Source: Atopsyche davidsoni (Eukaryota; Arthropoda; Insecta; Trichoptera; Hydrobiosidae). Taken from it: a stretch of 64,000 bases of DNA. Shown here piece after piece: positions 24,353 through 36,200 of this stretch. The notes under the pieces are model-generated. The model was not told where the DNA came from. It made no database searches and saw only the letters and a list, made by a program, of their open reading frames with translations. The stretch covers positions 4,154,001 to 4,218,000 of the forward strand of contig JAILWY010000006.1 of assembly GCA_022113835.1 (NCBI GenBank), read 5' to 3'. Within the stretch, counting starts at the first letter, position 1. Each line of letters starts with the position of its first letter. The position numbers were made by a program, and so were the translations under genes.

Positions 24353-24598
24353 TTTTAATATTTTTTTGAGTAAAATACTTAGTGATTTTCCACATGTTCG
24401 TTTTTATTCGTGACCAGTTTCGCCAACCTTTCACGTTGGCATTATCAAACAGATTGACACTCTCTTTGATCATTCAACGAGTAATTCAAGAGTGATAATG
24501 TTTGATAATGCCAACGTGAAAGGTTGGCGAAACCGGTCACAAATAAAAACGAGCATATGAAAAATCACTCAAGTATTTTACTCAAAAAAATACTATTT
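24353..24598. repeat. foldback repeat with hammerhead-like core in each arm
   Basis: The left arm 24353-24450 and right arm 24500-24598 are inverted copies, over nine-tenths identical, around a 49-base loop. The right arm on the plus strand has TTGATAA (24502-24508), then a hairpin GCCAAC/GTTGGC (24510-24528), then GAAA (24529-24532), then ACCGGT and C (24532-24538). This order equals the hammerhead ribozyme order CUGAUGA, stem II, GAAA, short self-complementary stem III, GUC. The first motif has two substitutions. The left arm shows the same on the minus strand. Such short hammerheads are known from Penelope-like elements. No reverse transcriptase is nearby. Confidence 0.7.
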
Positions 24599-24599
24599 T

Positions 24600-27500
24600 A
24601 TTATTAAACCTATGGTCAATATTCAACAAGGTAATTGATTTAATTAGCAACGACTCAATATGTTACTGAAATTGTAAATAATTTCGGTGTATCAGAATCG
24701 ATTAAGCCACAGCTCTCGAGAAATTCCTCTGAGAGGAACCAATCTCTAGACTCGCCCACCAAAAAGGAATAAGACAGAATACTCGCCGTTTTCAAAATGG
24801 CTCGCACAACAAAGGTCCGGACCGTTGAGCGTACCGAAGTACATTAGGCAAGTTAGTCGTGACCCGCGCGGGCAGAGCACTTGTACTTCTGGTCAATATT
24901 GTCACGGGCCCGAGCTGCTTTTTTACCTGGTCCGACACGAAAGACGTGAGCCTTTGTTCTAAGTAATGAAGCCACGCTTAATAGAAAGTGTTCTGATGAC
25001 CATTTAGTCCACTTACTGATGAGTCAATTGGTAATATATTAATCGTATTTACATGCTAAAAATGTTTGACACAAGTTTTCATAAGATTTTCATTGATGTT
25101 TTCAAAATAATTTTCTATCTCTATTAATTTATATAAGTTTGCTAATTCTGTATATTTCTTGCAGCTTTGCATTGTTACTTAATTCCATTCATATATTAGA
25201 TATTTTTGTACTTGGCGAATTTTTTGTGATTTTCCACATTTTTGTGACTAGTTTTGCAGAACTTTTTGTGTTGGTATTTTTAAACTGTTTTTTTTTTTTA
25301 TCTCTCTAGTCCTTTTTTAATCTATTGTGCGAAGCTAGTAAAAATCACAAAAGTATTTTTTTAATTTTAATAAAATATATGTATTCTATTTGAACTAAAC
25401 GTGACGTTTAAGGATTACAAAGAGTCTCATTACTATATTTCTCATTTGCAATAATTTATGAAAAATATTCTTATCTTAATACATAAAAATATTAAGAGTT
25501 TATAAAATAAAATAACGAAATCTATTTGTTACATGCTTAAAATAAAAATATATCACATCAAATCATAACTTTATAATCTTGATTAATAAAATAAAGCAAT
25601 ATGAACTTTTTTCTGTTAATTTCCAATAATGTTTGAATTATAAAATTTCAAACAACCGATTTGTCAAAAAAACAATCGGACTTGCTCTTCAATGGGCAAT
25701 TATATAGACCTCTCCGTTCGGAAAATAGCTGTAATTTATGGATTGGATTTATGAAGTATTGTTGAAAAATATAACTTTTTAAGTAGACAACAAAATACAA
25801 GAATCTCTTATAGGTTTAAATTTATAATCCTACTTGTGGGTGTTGATAAAAAGTATATTCTCAATTATAAAAATACAGTTATCAATTGAAAATTATAAAG
25901 AGCTAAAACTTGTAGATAAACTGATGTTTACGAGTGAGTACTTGGTTTACTTCCAGAGTTTTAAATTACGGAGTTTCGTAAGATGTAGGCTCAAAATAAA
26001 TATGCCGGTATGTAGACCATTACCTCCCGGCTACCTGAGTTACCTGATCAATGCACTTTGCTCAGAATGCTGCGGTCAGGAGGCAACTTGGTAAGAAACC
26101 ACTAATAACCCGGAGAAATGAATGATAATAAAATAATTCAGCTGTCGATTTTACCTGCAGGTAACAATAAAATATACAATTGCTAAAGGATAAACCAGTT
26201 TCAGATCGATATTATTTGATTGCCATTTTTTGGACATGTGGATATGGCCTTAATAAAGATACGCAATCGAGGCTGCATGTTAGTTCTTGCAATGTATTAT
26301 CACGTTTACAATTTTTGTAATATCACAAGTTATTCAATGTTTAAATTTTAATTCAGGTGTATTTTATGGGCTTATTGTTCATCAAGAAAGCAAGGTTTAA
26401 ATTTTGATTTAAGATTATCGTTTTTTGATTTCGCTTCAATTACACTAATACTCGATTCAACAGAGAGGCGCTTTCAATCTAGGACAAGAAAAAAAAACTC
26501 TGTGCTTACAAAAAAAAACTTCGTGGAAAAAGCTGTTGATCCGTCTTTCTAATACACATTTGAATGATACGGCGGTAAGAAGCGATGATTTGAGATGGAC
26601 CAGGTCGATAGAGCTTATTGCTGACAGCTCCCATTCGCTCCGAACACTCTGGAGCCAAAATCCAATCACTCTAACACCAGAGGCCTCTCGCCTCCGACTC
26701 CGTTTCAAATTACAAAACTCCTTTTAGCGGCACACGCTGCGATCGCTTGTAACTCGACATGTCAAAGCGTCGATTGTTAGGGCTTCTGTGAAGAAAGTGC
26801 TGCTGTCGATAATAACAATCCGCTGCTGTCAGATCGAACACATGGTGCATGTTATGATTAACGTCATATTATACAACTGCAGATTGGTGCATTACAGATA
26901 CAGCAGTATGAGTGAAGAAAACGGAACTATAATATATTAACATGTGTTTGTTTAAATAATAATGAAAATCCGCAAAAATTTAATATTTACTTGACAGATG
27001 TAAAATATCCGAGAAATTCATTGCCATTGCAAAAGTTTATACTTTACAATAAAATCTGAGATGAGCCCTTCACAAAATGAAATATTTTCAGCAGCGTAAC
27101 TTTAGAAAATTTAGATTTTATATATTAACGATATTTTATATCTCCTCAATTGATAGAAATAACTTTCGGTAAAATATAAAAAAAATCTTTAAGGAAAGAA
27201 AAACAATGGAATGTCTTGTGCATTTACTTGATTAGTTTTTACTGGCAATAAAGTATAAGCAATGACTCCAAGCAATGTTTAATAAATATTGTCGCAAAAA
27301 AGCGTTAATTTTAGATTTTTCATGCATTACTAATGTTGCAACACAAAATGGGCACAGAATAAACTTCCTTGTTTATTTTTAACCACATTATCTGAGTATT
27401 CATCAAATTAGCGACAGTCACAATAAATAATTTTATTGCATACAACTAATAATATATAAAAGTTAATATGTATCTATTCAAATATTGCGGTGGTAATGCA

Positions 27501-30500
27501 AGGTTAGATATAATGAACGTTGGACAAGACAGGCTTTTAACAAAGATAAAATACTTCCTGCGCATTATGAATTAAACGATATTTTGAGCCGCCATTGCTG
27601 TCTATCGGGCCATATTTAAATAAGGACTCGCCGTGACGTCATCTAGCCATCGACACACTCGCCTCAGGACACAAAAGCGATGTTAGCTACGCCTTACCGC
27701 AGTCTTCCATGCAGCTATGAAAACTATTTGATACTTGAAACACACGCAAAAAGTATATGTGACCACTACTTTATTTTTGCACGATAAATGACTCTGTTAT
27801 TCTATGCTAAAAATATTATATTGTCGATAGAATTGAAAGCATGATACAAAGTAATGCAACGCAGCTAAATTGTATGACTTCTTTTAATATTATACTTTGT
27901 ATAAATATACAATTTTATTGACTCAATTAAAATATTTTTTAATAGGAAATATGCTTATATACAAAAATAAAATATAAATATCTATCTCCACTTAGGTAAG
28001 AGATATTTAAACAATTTAATATATATATAATAAATAATTCATCAAATACTGCTAACGATGAATGTGTAATGTAATTATATGTACATCATTTACGAATGCT
28101 GCTTTACATCGCACAATTAATTACGTCTCAATAGTTATCAATCAATGGGTATAATAACTCCGACGTTCATACCCAATCCCAGTGTGAACCTCACAAAGCC
28201 ATTACGGATAGACCGATTGTAAAGCCAGTAATATATTTTAAGCTCTCAAAACCTCCGTCATTACCGAGTCATGCAATCGCTGTGTATTATAATGTACGCT
28301 ATTTCGATATCTGTCCACAAAACAGGTGAGTCGAATCACTTGTATCGTGTAATATGAACTGCCTGTAATTTTACAGTAGCGGGCTGTGTAAGTACGCTAC
28401 ACGGTAGCCGCGCCTCGGGGTGTTTGGTAAACTGTCCGGTCGTTTCGAGAGAAGAGATAAAAAAAAAAACACTCGATCGTACCAGGAAAAGTACAATCAT
28501 ATGCATATCTAGCTGACCACACGTATGGAGGAGACATAAAGAATCTACCTTCCTAACGATTCTTTAAGTCGGAGCAGAACCGACTGCTAGTACGTTTGTA
28601 AGAGTATAACGTTATTACACTGGAAACAGATAAATTTTATATAAATTCAATGCTCTCCCATTGCATTTAGATTTACTTGTTACCTACACCATGAAGCTTT
28701 TTTTTACGTAGATATATTTTTTATCGAAGAGACAGATTCAACCATTAAATAATATAAAGATACACGTAAACGCGATGAATCTGAATTTTTTATTCAATAA
28801 GGGATTTTTTACACTTTATCCTACTTCAATCATTGCTTGGGTGTGTTTAATATTATAAATAAATTCTATGATAGTAAAATTAAATATTTTTTGTGCTAAA
28901 TTTTATTCGTGGCTTCCTTACTTTAAAAATATATTACATATGAATATGAACGATAATAAAATTGAAAATGGTTATAATATCTTAGCCCATTGATGTTTTT
29001 TTTTTTTTTTACTATAGATTACTACAAATTATGCTAGTCTGTCATGATAAGTATATGGAAAGGGTCAAATAACGTTACTCGACATTACCAATTGGATGTG
29101 CTTCGATTCCGTACGCTTTCAAGTAGTCATCAGATAATACATTTTGAACGAACATTTGCTCTATTTTTGTAATAATCCGTACAATCTCCGCGGAACAAGG
29201 CCGAATATCCGACTGCTGCGGCTACGAAAAACATGATTAAGGAAGTTTTAGGAACAAAAAAGAGGACCGGCAGTCCAGCGCGGCCGGCGGGTGACTCGGC
29301 AGTCTCGCGCGGGCCGCTGGAGGTGCCCGGCCGCGCAAAAACACAGAAGAAAAGAAGCGAAAGTGGAGTGGACTCGGTGGGCCAAAAAATCTGGCGACTG
29401 CTTAGAAGTCAGGCATTCCTGCGAGCTGGAGAGCGACGCACTTGTACTGCAGAAAAACCAATTCGGATCAAATAAACGCTGCATGGAATACTGACATTAA
29501 CCGATCCATTTTTTTTTATGTAGGCAGAGAAAAATAAACGTATAAACCAGTGGCAGTGAGATTTTATTTACCCTCTTTTTCAGAGTAGGTGTGCGTTCGT
29601 TCTTACGTCTTAATTATAAATTCCAAATTTTTTGTAGATAAATTTAAATGAATCCGTACAAAATACTGCATATTTATAAAATATTTAGATTACAGATATG
29701 AAAAGTCAAATACTTAAAAATTGCTTTTATGTATTTTCTGTGTTATTTTTTTTCTCCTGGAAGTTGTTCCAGCTAACGCGGCAGAATACAAACAAATTAG
29801 TTCTGTCCCATCTCTTTGAAGCAGGTCCGTGTGGTCAGCATGAAAGAGACTCCTATGAATGGAATACCCGCGGCTGGAGCCACGGCTGGCGTCAGTACCG
29901 GTTTCCGGGCCTCATTCTCGGCGGGTAATTCAGGAGGAGAGGACACGCAAGAAGGCGGGCCGTGTTTTATTGTGACTATAAAGCTCTGAGCTCCTACTGT
30001 GTCTTTGTTTTAATGCGTCTTGCCTGGCGAGGCATACCTGTTTTTCCAAGAATTTATATTTTAATACAAGTATTTTGGCACGGTCTACATTTTGAATCAA
30101 ACTATTGTAAAACATGCTTTTGTTATACTTTTTGATACGTAAGAATCCATGTATTGATTTGATAGCACAAAAAAAAGTAAAATTATGTATTTGTTACTAA
30201 GTCACGCAGTCTAGAGTATTATTAAAAAATGTTGAATTTTTTTATAAATCCAATCGAAAGACTTCATTTATCATTAATTTGTTGATTATTTTTTGTATTA
30301 ACCTACGGAATTAAATTTGACAATAGGTTACAATTGATACTTACATAGCTTTCAAATTCAGTAGTTCAATAAAATTGCGTATAGATCTCAGATCACACAG
30401 CATGGAATAGAGGATAAGAGACGTGTGAAAATACAACAGAAGCAACTGCGGTTTTACTCCCTAATTGTATAGCAACCACTTAGCGCAAAAACCGCTGATC

Positions 30501-31730
30501 TGAAAAACGTCACACCGACGTATCAATGCAAACACCACTCCAACCTCTAACCTTAGGGATGCGAGGTCTTCCTCATAAAAAGATCGACCGGGATTAAAAT
30601 AGAAAAAAAAAACCTCCACGCTGGGTATACGAACCGTTTCTATTTAACATTTTTTTATAAGTGGAATAATAAACACCGCGCCCCTGCTGCACCGAGGGAC
30701 GCCGGCTCCGCTCATTGCGAGCTCTGCGGTCACAAATGGGAGAGAACACAGCGTTACAAGAGGCGATGAAAAAGTGGATCGGACTGAAGGTAATGGAATA
30801 GAGTAACCGATGAATTTATATATACTCCGCTTTTTGAAGCGGCTACCGAATTCCAGCCGAAAAAAAGTAATTTGAATCGAAGGTGACTTTTTACTATTGA
30901 GAACGGTCCCATAAAGCAAGCACATTGTTATAAATTAGCTCAAAGAAAACTTATGCGCAGTGAAACTTCCGCTATCATAAAATTTTCAATTTATCGAAAC
31001 GATATAGACAAGTGGATAAACAACAACTCAAAATATATATTCGAACAAAATATTTGCAAATTAGTATAATTGCAATAGAAGTATTCTTTTTAAATTAATC
31101 TTATTAAAATATGTAAAAACGAAATTTTGAAGATGTGTAGAACTGAAAAAAAGCAACACAAAAAAAATAAAAAAAAGCGGCTTCAATGTGTACCTAAATT
31201 AGCAGTCAACAAAAATTAAAAAGTAACAATTCAAATTAATTCAATAATGCATGACCGATTTCAAAAAGAAAATTTTAGGATAATCGAAATGAGTGAGCTT
31301 ATTACATATTTAATGTTAGTGTTTGAAAGAAGTCATCATAAAATTATTTTTTTTAGAAATCAATCATTCATTTTCAATATCTTCTTGGATCAGGTCAAAA
31401 TTTAATTTTTTTTTTGCGTTTCTGAAATCTTAAAAATGACTTACTGTATTAATTAAGATACGACAGTATAAATTGGTGTATAACCTTTTGCTAATGAATG
31501 CAGTTTATTTTGAACTACCATATGTACATGTACAAGGCACTTCATACAAGAGGTAGGCGAAATATATATTTTTTCAAAGGTAAAAAAGTTTTTTATATTT
31601 TTGTATATGACGTTTTCAATTTTTAATATAATTGTCATGATACTGATAGGTAAATTACCTACGATATATTATAGGTTAATAATATAGACTAATGGTATTT
31701 GAGACTCACAATTCTATAAGAGGTCCAGGT
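24600..31730. other. intron 1, donor-proximal part with scattered islands
   Basis: Islands lie at about 24700-24980, 26530-26760, 27570-27700 (with TGACGTCA at 27634-27641), 28290-28470, 29190-29490, 29780-30000 and 30480-30760. Open frames over 26457-26727, 29233-29494 and 30644-30925 have no domain wording and overlap on both strands. The rest is AT-rich and empty. Confidence 0.4.
25204..25370. repeat. decayed copy of the hammerhead-like foldback
   Basis: GTGATTTTCCACATTTTTGT then TGACTAGTTTTGCAGAAC and GTGTTGGTATTTTTAAAC follow the order of the 24353 left arm with many changes. The right side GCGAAGCTAGT then AAAAATCACAAAAGTATT follows the other arm with a deletion. It is an older copy of the same family. 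Confidence 0.6.
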
Positions 31731-31838
31731 TTACTAGGGTTGTCTAGTTAAAGGCTATTTTCTCCTGATCCAAGAAAAAAAAAAAACCAAAACCAAACCC
31801 AAAAAATAGAAGAAATATAAATATAAAACATAACATGC

Positions 31839-32029
31839 CCCGGCTCGAGATGTGACTGATTTGTGCTCGGTGGCCTGCATAGGTCCGCGGGCTGCTGTAC
31901 AAACCAGGAGTGCGTGAAGGCGGGGCCGCCCAGGCCGCCCAGCCCCATGGTCCCCGGCACCTGGCGCTGATGGTGGAACCCTGCCGAGGCCACGGCGTAG
32001 TCCATCGCCACCGCCTGGTAGGGCAGCAT
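31839..32029 (-). CDS. trh: trachealess exon 1 (coding part), N-terminus of bHLH-PAS factor
   Basis: This exon encodes the first 63 residues and two bases of codon 64 of Trachealess, the bHLH-PAS transcription factor that pairs with Tango/ARNT and specifies tracheal and salivary duct fate. The start reads MLPYQAVAMDY, then a Gly-rich stretch, then AFTHSW and a closing LEP. This order matches what I know of insect Trh N-termini. The ATG at 32029-32027 is the first possible start: the same frame upstream has a TAG followed by four CAG codons. The exon ends with GG and is followed by GCATGT, a GC rather than GT donor. Joining to the exon at 9407 restores glycine and continues directly into ILELRKEKS, as in fly Trh. 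A frame on the same strand that reads an Arg/Ala-rich peptide here is a shadow. The 5' untranslated part is not delimited. Confidence 0.93.
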
Positions 32030-32899
32030 GCCGCCTGCGAGCTGCTGCTGCTGCTACCAGCGCATCGTGCACTTGCTTACTGCGAGTTTCTTGGATTTTG
32101 GCGATGTTGACTATACTTTTTTATATAGCTGGTTATAAATGTTCATAATTGTCCAGTGTCTTTGTGTTGTCACCAAATATTTAATCTTTGGAAAAAGTTA
32201 GTGTGCTTTTTTATTACTTTAAGCTTCAAAATGCTTTGAGATTTTTGGTTATTCAGTAGTCCACCAAACGATTAAAATATTTTTGCTCTTTCTTAATAAG
32301 CAACAACCGTATGAGATCTTAATATTTATAAAATATTATGGCAATATTGCACTTAATATTGTCATAATTAGGTGTGTGTTAATAAATAAGTAAAGGGTTA
32401 GCCCCTATTATTCAGTACTGTCAGATATGTCACTTAACTCATTGTGAGTTGTATTGAGGATTCACTTGTTGGAAGGTTTCCCCCGAAGAAAAAATCACTC
32501 GCAAAATATCGACGCAGGACTTAAGGCTGTGTTTTCAAGTCGGTGACTTCAACGCGAGGTCATTTACATAACTAAAACTTTATGTGATACCTATAAAGTC
32601 ACTTCAAATGCAATGTTTGTTGTCAGATTAGATACACAAATTAACTGACGTTTAGCATTTATGTATTAATTACAAAAGTGCACAAATAATATTACATATT
32701 TAAAAAAAAAAATGTTTTGTTAATTGTTTATATTTGTGTTCACGGGTCCATCACTAATTATAAAATATATTAAATACGTCAATTAATCAAATCAGTTTTT
32801 CACGGAGTTCAACACACGCACGCTCCAAACAAAAGTCAATTCCAACGCGATAAGGCTTATCAAATTTCGAGTCGTAGTGGAAAACCACGAGAATTGAAC
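32030..32899. other. probable trh 5' untranslated region
   Basis: Between the candidate initiator at 32946 and the ATG the sequence is AT-rich and without a long frame. Four CAG codons stand just upstream of the ATG behind an in-frame TAG. A leader intron is possible but no splice pair can be assigned. Confidence 0.4.
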
Positions 32900-33240
32900 A
32901 TCTGAGAGTCACAGCCTCCGCTCGCAACCCCCGAAAAACTTAGACTGATTCGAATCCATCACTTGCAAACACTTGTTACGGTCGCCCAGACATCGGGTAG
33001 GGGCCGAGCGGGGCTTCGGGCGTCTCCGGAGGCGCTCGGGCCCGGCCGCCTCGCGATAGGCGGGCGCCGAGTGGGCGGGGCTCCCCGAGAAGGCGCCCGA
33101 TTGGTCGGAAGAGCCGAGGTGTCGCTATATTCACCTGCGCTGACATTCTGCGCACAGGTAGCAGTGTTTTGATATAAAATACTTTGTATCGTAGATAGGT
33201 GGAATGACGTAATAAATTTGCATGGCAACAAGAATAGTTA
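32900..33240 (-). promoter_or_regulatory. candidate trh promoter island
   Basis: This is the most CpG-rich stretch near the trh start codon, about 0.9 kb upstream of it. On the minus strand a CCAAT box lies at about 33095-33105 and a GGGCGGGGC-type GC box, in plus orientation, at about 33070-33082. An arthropod initiator TCAGTC lies at 32948-32943 with its A at 32946. A sequence four-fifths like the downstream promoter element starts about 28 bases on. Just upstream are an octamer ATTTGCAT at 33216-33223, which could bind a POU factor, and a TGACGTAA site. POU factor Ventral veinless works with Trh in flies, but the match here may be chance. No TATA box stands at the expected distance. The start site is not proven. 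Confidence 0.5.
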
Positions 33241-36200
33241 GAACAATCAAGGAATTGTTTTACATCAATATATTTATGATACGCATCATAATTTAATAAA
33301 CTACTTATGAATTCTAAATATATTTTTTATTCCTAATAAATAATGTTGAATGTATTTTGTGTCTATTGTATATATATTTTCAATCACATTTAATAATTGG
33401 GCGCTAGAATAAAATAAATATTGCTACAAAATAAGTCATTAGGTTCAAACGCGAAGTGCTAAATTTATAGATAAAATAAAGATTATCTAGATGAAGAAAT
33501 ACGTAATACAAATAATTTCTAGTATGAAGACCGATATGCACCCCACAGGTCGTAAATTAAAGGTAAACTTGAACCCCTATTATAAGGGTTTGTTATTGAA
33601 ATTCCCGAAAACATGACCTTTGACGTGCTGCACATGGGGTCGCCAAAACCCTTTTGACCCAAGGACCTTCTCTCTTTCTCTATATCCGTGTTCGCTCTCG
33701 CTTCAGCGCTATCCTCGGCGCTCGTGACGTCACGTCCGGGCAGACATTTCCGGATCCGGTGCCCCTCAGAATTTTAAGATTCCAACAAAATGGGTAACGA
33801 TGAACGAATCGATGGCAACCTTGAAATACGTGGCCAATGTTGTATGTTTTCTATTATATGAATGGTGACAGCTTAACAGCTATTCTCTAGAAAAACTACA
33901 TACAATCCTTAGCAAATATAAAGTCATCTTAAAATATATATTTTTTTAAATTTGTTTATCGATTCATGTGTATATATTAAAAAATTTCAATTTATCGTAT
34001 GTATGTTTTATATAGCTTATCAATAAAATAAGAACAATAAAATATCATAGGGCTTGCGCCTCTGTAACTCCAGCGCATTTGGTATTTTCTACTGGGCCGC
34101 GCCGTCGTGGAGGCTCTCGAGGCCACGTGCTCGCCCTTGGGACAGGCTCCACTACGACCACGTGGTCAGACGTAAAATGAATTTAAATGACCGCATTAGG
34201 GGCGCGAGCGCTCCCATCCCCGAGTCCGCACCACGCGCGCCATTCAAATCCAGCCCTTGTTACTATCTACCTTTTTCTATCTTGTTCAAGACTTTTTTTT
34301 TGTAAATGATTTGTTTTCGTGTATCTGTTATGGCGTTGTTGTGACACCTTCTTTGATTAAGTAGTAGAAATGTGCGTCAATCTGCTTTTCAAATAAATAT
34401 TTTAAAGGGTGTTGAATTTCAGGATTTACAGCATATGCATCTATGTTAGCTTATTTATGACCGTATCCATGTTTTTATACTTATTTTTGTCAGTTTTAAA
34501 TTTCCATACCATTTTTTTTATCGGCAACCCTTTAAATAACCTCTTTTAATGTTGTAGAGAAAATGATTACTTTAATTGTTTTAAATTTTGTATTGGTATC
34601 GGTTATAAAACAAGATACAAAAAAACAAACACTGTAAATGCAAAATTACATTTATAATTACCTACATATTTTAATACTTTTGAGTTCATTAAAATTTTAA
34701 AAATAGTTATTTTTCAATGAAGATTATATTATATATCAGTATTCGTAATTACAGGGTAAGTTATTGATTATTCTTGTCCCACATTAGAAGCGCCATGTTT
34801 TACCCCCTAGCATTTATAAAGGCTGCATTCTTGTAACAACAGTTGAAGCTGTGCTTAAACCTCCCCCGACGCTGCTGGCCGCCAGCAAACTCTCTCCGAG
34901 TTCCCTGCCACTTGGCTAACTGAAGCAACTTATTCATGAACTGGAGATTAAATGACGGGGTGAATAAAATAAGGGAGAGATTTGAGGGTGAACAAAATTG
35001 GCTGATGAAATAACTTGAACAGTAATTTCTGTCATTTATTTTCGGATGCTGCTCTTTAATTCGAGTGCAATGAAACAAATATTACTAGGAACAAAAAGTC
35101 GACCAAACTAGCCTGATGGAAAGATGAAATATTGAAATATTTTGTGATAAATCATATTGATTAATTATAAATGAGTTTATGGAACGATATTGTGAGAGTC
35201 AAGGAACATATATTTATGTGGCTTTATGGGTTTTTTTTAAATGTTTCATTTATTTATAATTATTTTATATTAAAGGGGTTGAAGTAAAACGAAAATTTAG
35301 AAGAAATATTGCTTGTAGAATAAATTAATGTGGATTTTATATTGAATATAAGATATATCTGAAAACATATTAAAGGAGTAAACAGTATTTAACATCAATT
35401 AAAAAAGCTATATTTTAAATCATACATTCCTCAAATAAATTTAAATCATAAACTCAGATGAATGCTAGTTTTGCCTAAAATCAATAGTGATGTTTCCACG
35501 TTATTTGTTGTCTGTACTATATAATAAAGCGTCTTTTTCTAAAACTTTTCCTATAAATTATTGTTAGTATTTATTTAAGTAATTTAATAGTGTTTTAAAA
35601 TTTAAAAAAAAACCACGTATGTGCGCAAGTTGCAAGCTGATAAGATGCCTACACCTGCAAGATTTGCCGACTATCATAAATATGTTGCAATAAGTAAATA
35701 TATAAGTATTTGAAATTGCTTACGTTTCTCCTTCAGGTACATAACCAAGTAGGTTGGCGTGGGACTGACATCCGTACCTGGAAAAATTAAATGTCATCAA
35801 TACCAGCCGATCTGCCAAGTAACTACTGCCGGGGACGTCGCCCTCAAAGTAAATTATAAATGAAGACAAGGCACAACCGCTTATATAAATAAAAACTCAA
35901 ACAAAAACATTTTGGCAAAATTTGTTAGAAACATGTAATACAAAAAAGTGTGTAAGCAATTCAATCACTGCATTTTTTATTAATATTTTACATAAATTAT
36001 AAGTGCATTGCAAATATATCACAATCAAACATTAATATCAATACCAGATCAATCTTTTAAATGTAAAGATGTTTTATATTTATTACATTGTTGTTTTTAA
36101 ATAATAACAATAGAGTTTCTAGGTACCGTTTCGGATAATCCCATAAAAATATTGAAAATCGTATTATTTGGGTTATTTAATAAATAAGTAGAAAGATTCG

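Larger units (their letters stand above)
9408..31838 (-). other. trh: trh intron 1, 22,431 bp, GC-AG type
   Basis: The donor GCATGT follows exon 1 and the acceptor TTTGCAG precedes exon 2. The phase works only with the GC donor: the nearby GT at 31834 would shift the reading frame against the single good acceptor. The intron is mostly AT-rich and holds two foldback repeat families and about fifteen short GC-rich islands. Long first introns full of enhancers are usual for developmental regulators, so a regulatory role is likely but inferred. Confidence 0.85.

Noticed and set aside
31755..32072. Alternative minus-strand frame with an Ala/Arg-rich peptide over trh exon 1
   Set aside because: The frame coding the Trh N-terminus joins the bHLH exon in phase; this one does not.
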